Shown piece by piece: positions 56,601-62,600 of a stretch of DNA of 64,000 nt. The stretch is from assembly GCF_030056735.1 (NCBI RefSeq), contig NZ_JASHKN010000004.1, positions 277,412 through 341,411 on the forward strand. Direction: 5' to 3'. The position numbers were made by a program, and so were the translations under genes. This DNA comes from Rhodococcus sp. IEGM 1409. GTDB lineage: Bacteria; Actinomycetota; Actinomycetes; Mycobacteriales; Mycobacteriaceae. The notes beneath the pieces were generated by a model. It was not told where the DNA came from. It made no database searches and saw nothing but the letters and a program-made list of their open reading frames with translations. Every line of letters starts with the position of its first letter. Position 1 is the stretch's first letter.

Positions 56601-59600
56601 GACGTACGCGACCGCGTCGGGCAGAAGGGGTGTCGTCCGGTCTGCGTCGGTGATGCGATGTGGCGCGGAGTGATCGAGGCGTACGGCGATCTCCGGAGAT
56701 CCGAGTTCGACGATGTCGATGCCGGATTCGATGATCTCCGAAGGCAGATCGTTTCGGAAGCCTCCGGTCGTGACCAGGCATACCGGCCGCGCGTCGTCGA
56801 AGAGGAATCGCATGCGCTCGGCCGGATAGGTGATGTCTACCGGCAGGTATGCCGCTCCGGTCTTGATGACGGCGACGAGAGCGAGCACGAGATCGGTCGT
56901 TCTGGGCATCGCAACGGCCACCACGGATTCCGGACCGATACCGCGGCTGATCAGAATCCGCGCCAGGCGGTTCGCGCGCCCGTCCAGTTCGGCGTATGTC
57001 ATTGCGCCGTCGCTGTCGTTGACCGCGGTCGACGACGGATGTGCTGCAACAGCCTCGAAGAAACGGTCCGCGATGTTGTCGGCCGCAGCCGGTTCGGCGT
57101 GAGTGTTCCACTCGGTCAGCATCTGTCGACGCTCGTCGGCGCCGACGACGTCGATGTCGCCGGTAGGAGTCGACGGGTCTCGGGAAACCGCATCGAGAAG
57201 GGTGATCAGCCTGTGTGAGAACGATTCGATCATTTCACCGTCGAACAGGTCTGTGGCATAGATGAATTCGGCGTCGATACCATCCGAATTTCCGTCCGCG
57301 CCGTAATGTTCGGTGACCGCGAGTTGGAGATCGAACTTGGCGACAGGAAGGTCGAACTCGACTCCCGAGACCGACAGCCCCGGCAGTTCAAGTTGCGGTA
57401 GTGCGTTGTTGCGGAACTCGATGAGTATCTGGAACAACGGAGTGTGTGACGTCGAGCGTTCCGGGTCGAGTGCGTCGACCAACCTTTCGAAGGGCAGGTC
57501 GGCGTGTTGGAACGCACCGAGATCGCCTTCACGAACCTGGGCGAGTACGTCCTCGAACGACGAGTCGGGCGTGATCTGTGTTCGCAGCACAAGAGTGTTG
57601 ACGAACATTCCGACCAGGTGATCGAGTTCGGCCTCTCCGCGGCCGGCGACGGGTGTACCGATGGCGATGTCCTCGCTTCCGGCCAGACGCGCTGCAAGTA
57701 CCGCCAGTCCTGCGTGCATGACCATGAACATGGTGCTGCCGTGCTCGCGTGCCAGGTCGGTCAGCGCTCGATGGATCTTCGGTGAGACAGCGAACCTGTG
57801 GACCGAGCCCGCCATGGAGGGCTTCGCCGGACGTGGGAACGACGTCGGCAGCGCGATCGGCTCACCCAGTCCCGCGAGACGGTCCTTCCAGTAATCGAGC
57901 TGTCGGGTCAGGGCAGAGTCCGGATCTTCTTCGGAGCCGAGTACCTCGTGCTGCCACATAGCGAAGTCGCCGTACTGCACGGCCAGTTCCGACCAGTTCG
58001 GCGCGCTGCCGGCGCTGCGGGCCGCATATGCCGCTGCCACGTCCACTGCCAGGGGGTTCATCGAGAACCCGTCGGCGACGATGTGGTGGACGACGATGAC
58101 GAGCACGTGCCTGCGTGCGTCTCCGTCCACGCGAAGGACTGCGCAGCGGATCGGGACATCGACCGAGGCGTCGAACCCTTCCGAGGCCAATTCGAGAATT
58201 CGATCGGAAACTTGTGCAGCAGCGACGATCTCCGGTTCCAGGATCGGCATGACCGCCTCGGCGGAGACAACTTGCTGTACCGGTTGCCCGTCGATCGAGG
58301 GAAACTTCGTCCGCAAGCTTTCGTGGCGGCCCAGTACGTCCGCTACGGCGTCCTGCAATGCGGCGAAGTCCAGATCGCCGTCCAGCCGCACTGCCAGGGG
58401 AACGTTGTAGGCCGGTGACGTCACGTCGAACTGGTTGAGGAACCACATCCGCTTCTGCGCCAGCGACACGGGCAGTGGGTCCGGGCGAGACCGTCGCGTC
58501 AACGGTGGTCTGGGGTGTTCGCCGCGGCCGACGCTCTCGGCCAGGCGCGACAGCTGCCGAACTGTCGGAGACTCGAACAATCCTCGAACGCCGATGTCGG
58601 TGCCGAGAAGAGCGTTGACGCGGGCGATGACGCGCGTCGCGGTCAGTGAGTTTCCGCCGACGTCGAAGAAGTGAGTGTCGATGCCGATCGGAGTCACTCC
58701 GAGCACGTCCTCGAAGACACCCGCCACCAGTCGTTCCAGCTCGGTAGTCGGTGCCGTGAACGTTTCGGCATCGGTGTCGAAGCGAGGCTTCGGGAGAGCA
58801 GCCCGATCGACCTTGCCGACGCCGGTGAGTGGCAGTTCGTCGAGCACGACGACGCTCGCGGGCACCATGTGTGCCGGCAGTACCTTTCGTGCCGCTGCGC
58901 GGATGTCCTCGGCGGTCACGGGGTGTTCGTCGTCGCAGACGACGTACGCCGCCAGAGCCTGCTCCTCCGACGGTCCGCGCACCGCCAGCGTGACCGCATA
59001 CTCCACGCCTGGTAGTTGGCCCAATGCGGTGTCGACCTCGCCGAGTTCGATGCGGAAACCGCGGATCTTGACCTGGAAGTCGCTGCGTCCGAGGTACTCG
59101 ATGGTGCGATCACTACGCCAGCGCACGACGTCGCCGGTGCGGTACATCCGCTCCCCCGGCTCGCCGTAGGGGTTGGCGACAAATCTTTCGCTCGTCAGCG
59201 GTGAACGCCCGTGATAGCCACGCGCGAGTCCGACTCCGGCCACGTACAGTTCCCCGGGAACACCGACAGACACCGGTTGGAGTCTGCGATCGAGGACAAC
59301 TTCACTGAATCCTCGGTTCGGTGGCCCGAGATGGACCTTGTCGCCGGCTGGAATGGGGTCACTGAGATTGCAGGAGATGGTGGTTTCGGTGGGACCGTAG
59401 ACGTTGACGAATGATCTTCCCGGAGCCCAGGTGCGCACCAGGTCTGCCGAGGGCGCTTCGCCGCCGACCGTGATGGTGGTCAGTTCGTCGATTCCCTCGG
59501 GATCCACCGATGTCAGAGCTGCGGGCGTGATGAACGCGTGGGTGACGTGTCCTTCCCGGAGAACGTCGGCAAGTTCGGTTCCTCCGTAGACGGTGGTCGG

Positions 59601-62600
59601 AGCTACGACCAGTTCGCCGCCGACGGCAAAAGCGAGCAGATATTCGAGAACGGACGCATCGAAGCTCGGTGAGGCGAAGTGCAGTGCGCGCGAATTCTCC
59701 GTGAGACCGTAGCGATGGCGCTGCTCGTCGGCGAAGTTCTCGAGGCCGGTATGGGTGACGACAACACCCTTGGGTCGGCCGGTGGAGCCCGAGGTGTAGA
59801 TGAGGTAGGCGGTGTTCTCCAGCCGTGTGGTTCCGCGGCGCTCGTCCTCGCGGAGCGGTGCCGTGGACACTCCGGCGAGCCGAGCGATGCTCGTCGGGTC
59901 GTCGAGTTCGAGCCACTTCGTCGCGCCGCCGCCGCGCGGTGCGTGTGCCGCCGTGGTCATTCCCAGCGCGGATGCCGAATCTTCGAGCATGAACGAGATC
60001 CGGTCACTCGGGTAGCGCGGATCGATCGGCACGAAGGCGCCGCCGGTCTTGGTGATCGCCCAGACCGCTGCCACGGAGTCGAAGGAACGTTCCACACAGA
60101 TCGCCACCCGTGAGTCCGGGCCGGCACCTTCGGAGATCAGCACGCGTGCCCACTGATTCGAGGCCTCGTCCAGTTCCCGGTAGGTCATCTTTCTGTCACC
60201 ACAGGACAGTGCGATCCGTTCGGGGAATCTGCTCGCCGTGTCCACGAAGATGCGATCGAGTGTTCTGACCGAGCGTCCTTGCTTTCCTCGCGCGGGAACC
60301 AATTGCTGCACTTGCGAATCCGGCATCAGACGCAGTTTTGCCAGCGGAAGATCCGGTTGTGCGGTGATCAGTTCGAGGGTGCGGAGCAGCCGGTCCGCGA
60401 TCGCGTCGATGTCGTGATCGCCCAGGACTCCCGGGAAATACTCGAACTTGAGCCGCAAGCGTCCGTCTGCCGCGGAAGCGACGATCGCGAGCGGATAGTG
60501 CGCCGCATCCTCGGCATCGTGGACGTCGAGGACGTGCATTCCGGCGATGTCCGTGCCGGACGAGAGTCCACCGCGGTCGACGGGATACGACTCGAAGACT
60601 GTCAGGGTGTCGAATGATGCAGCACCTCCCACTGCCGATGTGATGTGGGAAAGACCCACATGGTGGTGATCGGACAACCGTGCCTGCTCGGTTTGGACAC
60701 GAACGCACAGTGCTGCCAGGGACTCTCGCGGGTCGAGGCGAACTCGCACGGGGACGGTGTTGATGAACAGGCCCACCATCGACTCGACGCCGGGAACCTG
60801 CGGCGGGCGTCCGGAGACGGTTCCGCCGAAGACTACGTCGTCGCGGCCGAGGAGTTCGGCGAGCACGATTCCCCAGGCCACTTGGATCAGGGACGCTGTC
60901 GTCAGACCGCGGGAGCGGACGAATCCGCGCAGGAGTTCCGTCTCACGTTCTCCGAGCGCCGTGGTGGTCGAGCGTGAGGTTGCACCGTCCTCGTCGACTA
61001 CGTGGGTTCCGGTGAGCAGTGTCGGATCGTCGAGTCCGCGAAGTGCTTCGTCCCAGGCCTCGATCGACACGCTCTCGTCGCGAGTGCTGATCCAGCTCAG
61101 ATAATCCCGGTACGGATGCACGCGCGGGATGGCGCTGTGATCACTGTCCGTTGCGTAGAGGGTGAGTAGATCGCGGACCAGCAGCGGCATCGACCATCCG
61201 TCGAGGAGGATGTGGTGGTTGGTCAGGATCAAGCGATACGCGTCGTCACCGGTTCGCAGAAGCAGGAACCGCAGTAGGGGCGGTGTGTCCATGTCGAAGC
61301 CGCGCACCCGATCCGCATGGAGGAGTTCGCGTATCTCGGTCGCCTGTTCGGTGGGTGCCAACGGGGAAATATCGATCTCGGTCCACGGCACATCCACGGC
61401 GGAGCTGATCACCTGTACCGATCGCCCACCGGTGTCGGTCGTGAACGCAGCGCGTAGGTTCTCGTGTCTGTCGAGCAGCGCCTGTGCGGCACGGTGCAAC
61501 CGGGACGCGTCGACGCCGTCGAGTTCGAGTGCAAGTTGGACGGTGTACGCGTCCACGGTGTGTTCTGCGTAGCGGGCATGGAACAGCAGTCCGGATTGCA
61601 GCGGTGAGAGGGACCAGACGTCGGTCAGCGTCGGGAACTCGAGCTCGAGGCGATCGATGGACTCCTGGTCCAGGTCGATCAGGTCGATGTCCGACGGTGT
61701 GAGTCCACCGCGTTCGCTCTGCTCGGCGTACGTGGCCAGAGCGCGCAACGCCTGCACCCAGAGTTCTGCGATGGCGCGCACATCACCGTCCGCCAGCACG
61801 GCGGTGGGATAGGCGATAGTGGCGCCGATGTGCGGTGCACCCGAGATTTCGGTGGTGACGACATTGACGTCCAGAACCGAACCCACGGGCATGTCGGACT
61901 GAGCTGCCGCTTCCAGATCGACGTCACGGGCCAGTGCCCAGTCCCCCAGCGCCTCTCCTGCTTCGGTGCCGGAAAAACGCCCCAGATAGTTGAACGAGAT
62001 CTGCGGTTGGCGGAGGTCTTCGAGTGCCGCTCGACCTACCTCGTCGAGGTAACGCAGAACTCCGTACCCGATACCGCTGTCCGGAACACCCAGTAGCTCT
62101 TCCTTGACGCGCTTGAGCACCACCGCGGTCTCGGGGCCGCTGCTCATCACGTTCGCGATGTCGATGTCGGCGAGGTCGATCCGCATCGGGAAGACGCTCG
62201 TGAACCAGCCGACGGTGTGCAGCACATCCGCGCCGGGGACCACGTGAGCTTCGCGTCCGTGGCCCTCCATCGAGACGAGCACGTTGTCGGTTCGTATGCC
62301 CTGTGCCTGCCTCCACTGCGTCAATGCCAGTGCGAGGGCAGCAACGAGGCCGTCGTTGACGGATCCACCGAAGAGCGCCGGAAGCGTTGTCAGGACTGTT
62401 TCGGACAGTTCGACGGGTACATCGGCGACGACTCGGCCGACCGAGTCGAACGTGTCGAGTCGCGGGTCCAGTGGGCGGGTTCCGATCAGGGGGTCGGCAC
62501 CTTCGAGTATCGAACGCCACCTGGGCAATTCGACTCTTCGGCCGGGCGCGATGTCTCGGAGCGCGTACGACCAACGACGAACCGACGTGCCCGAGTACGA

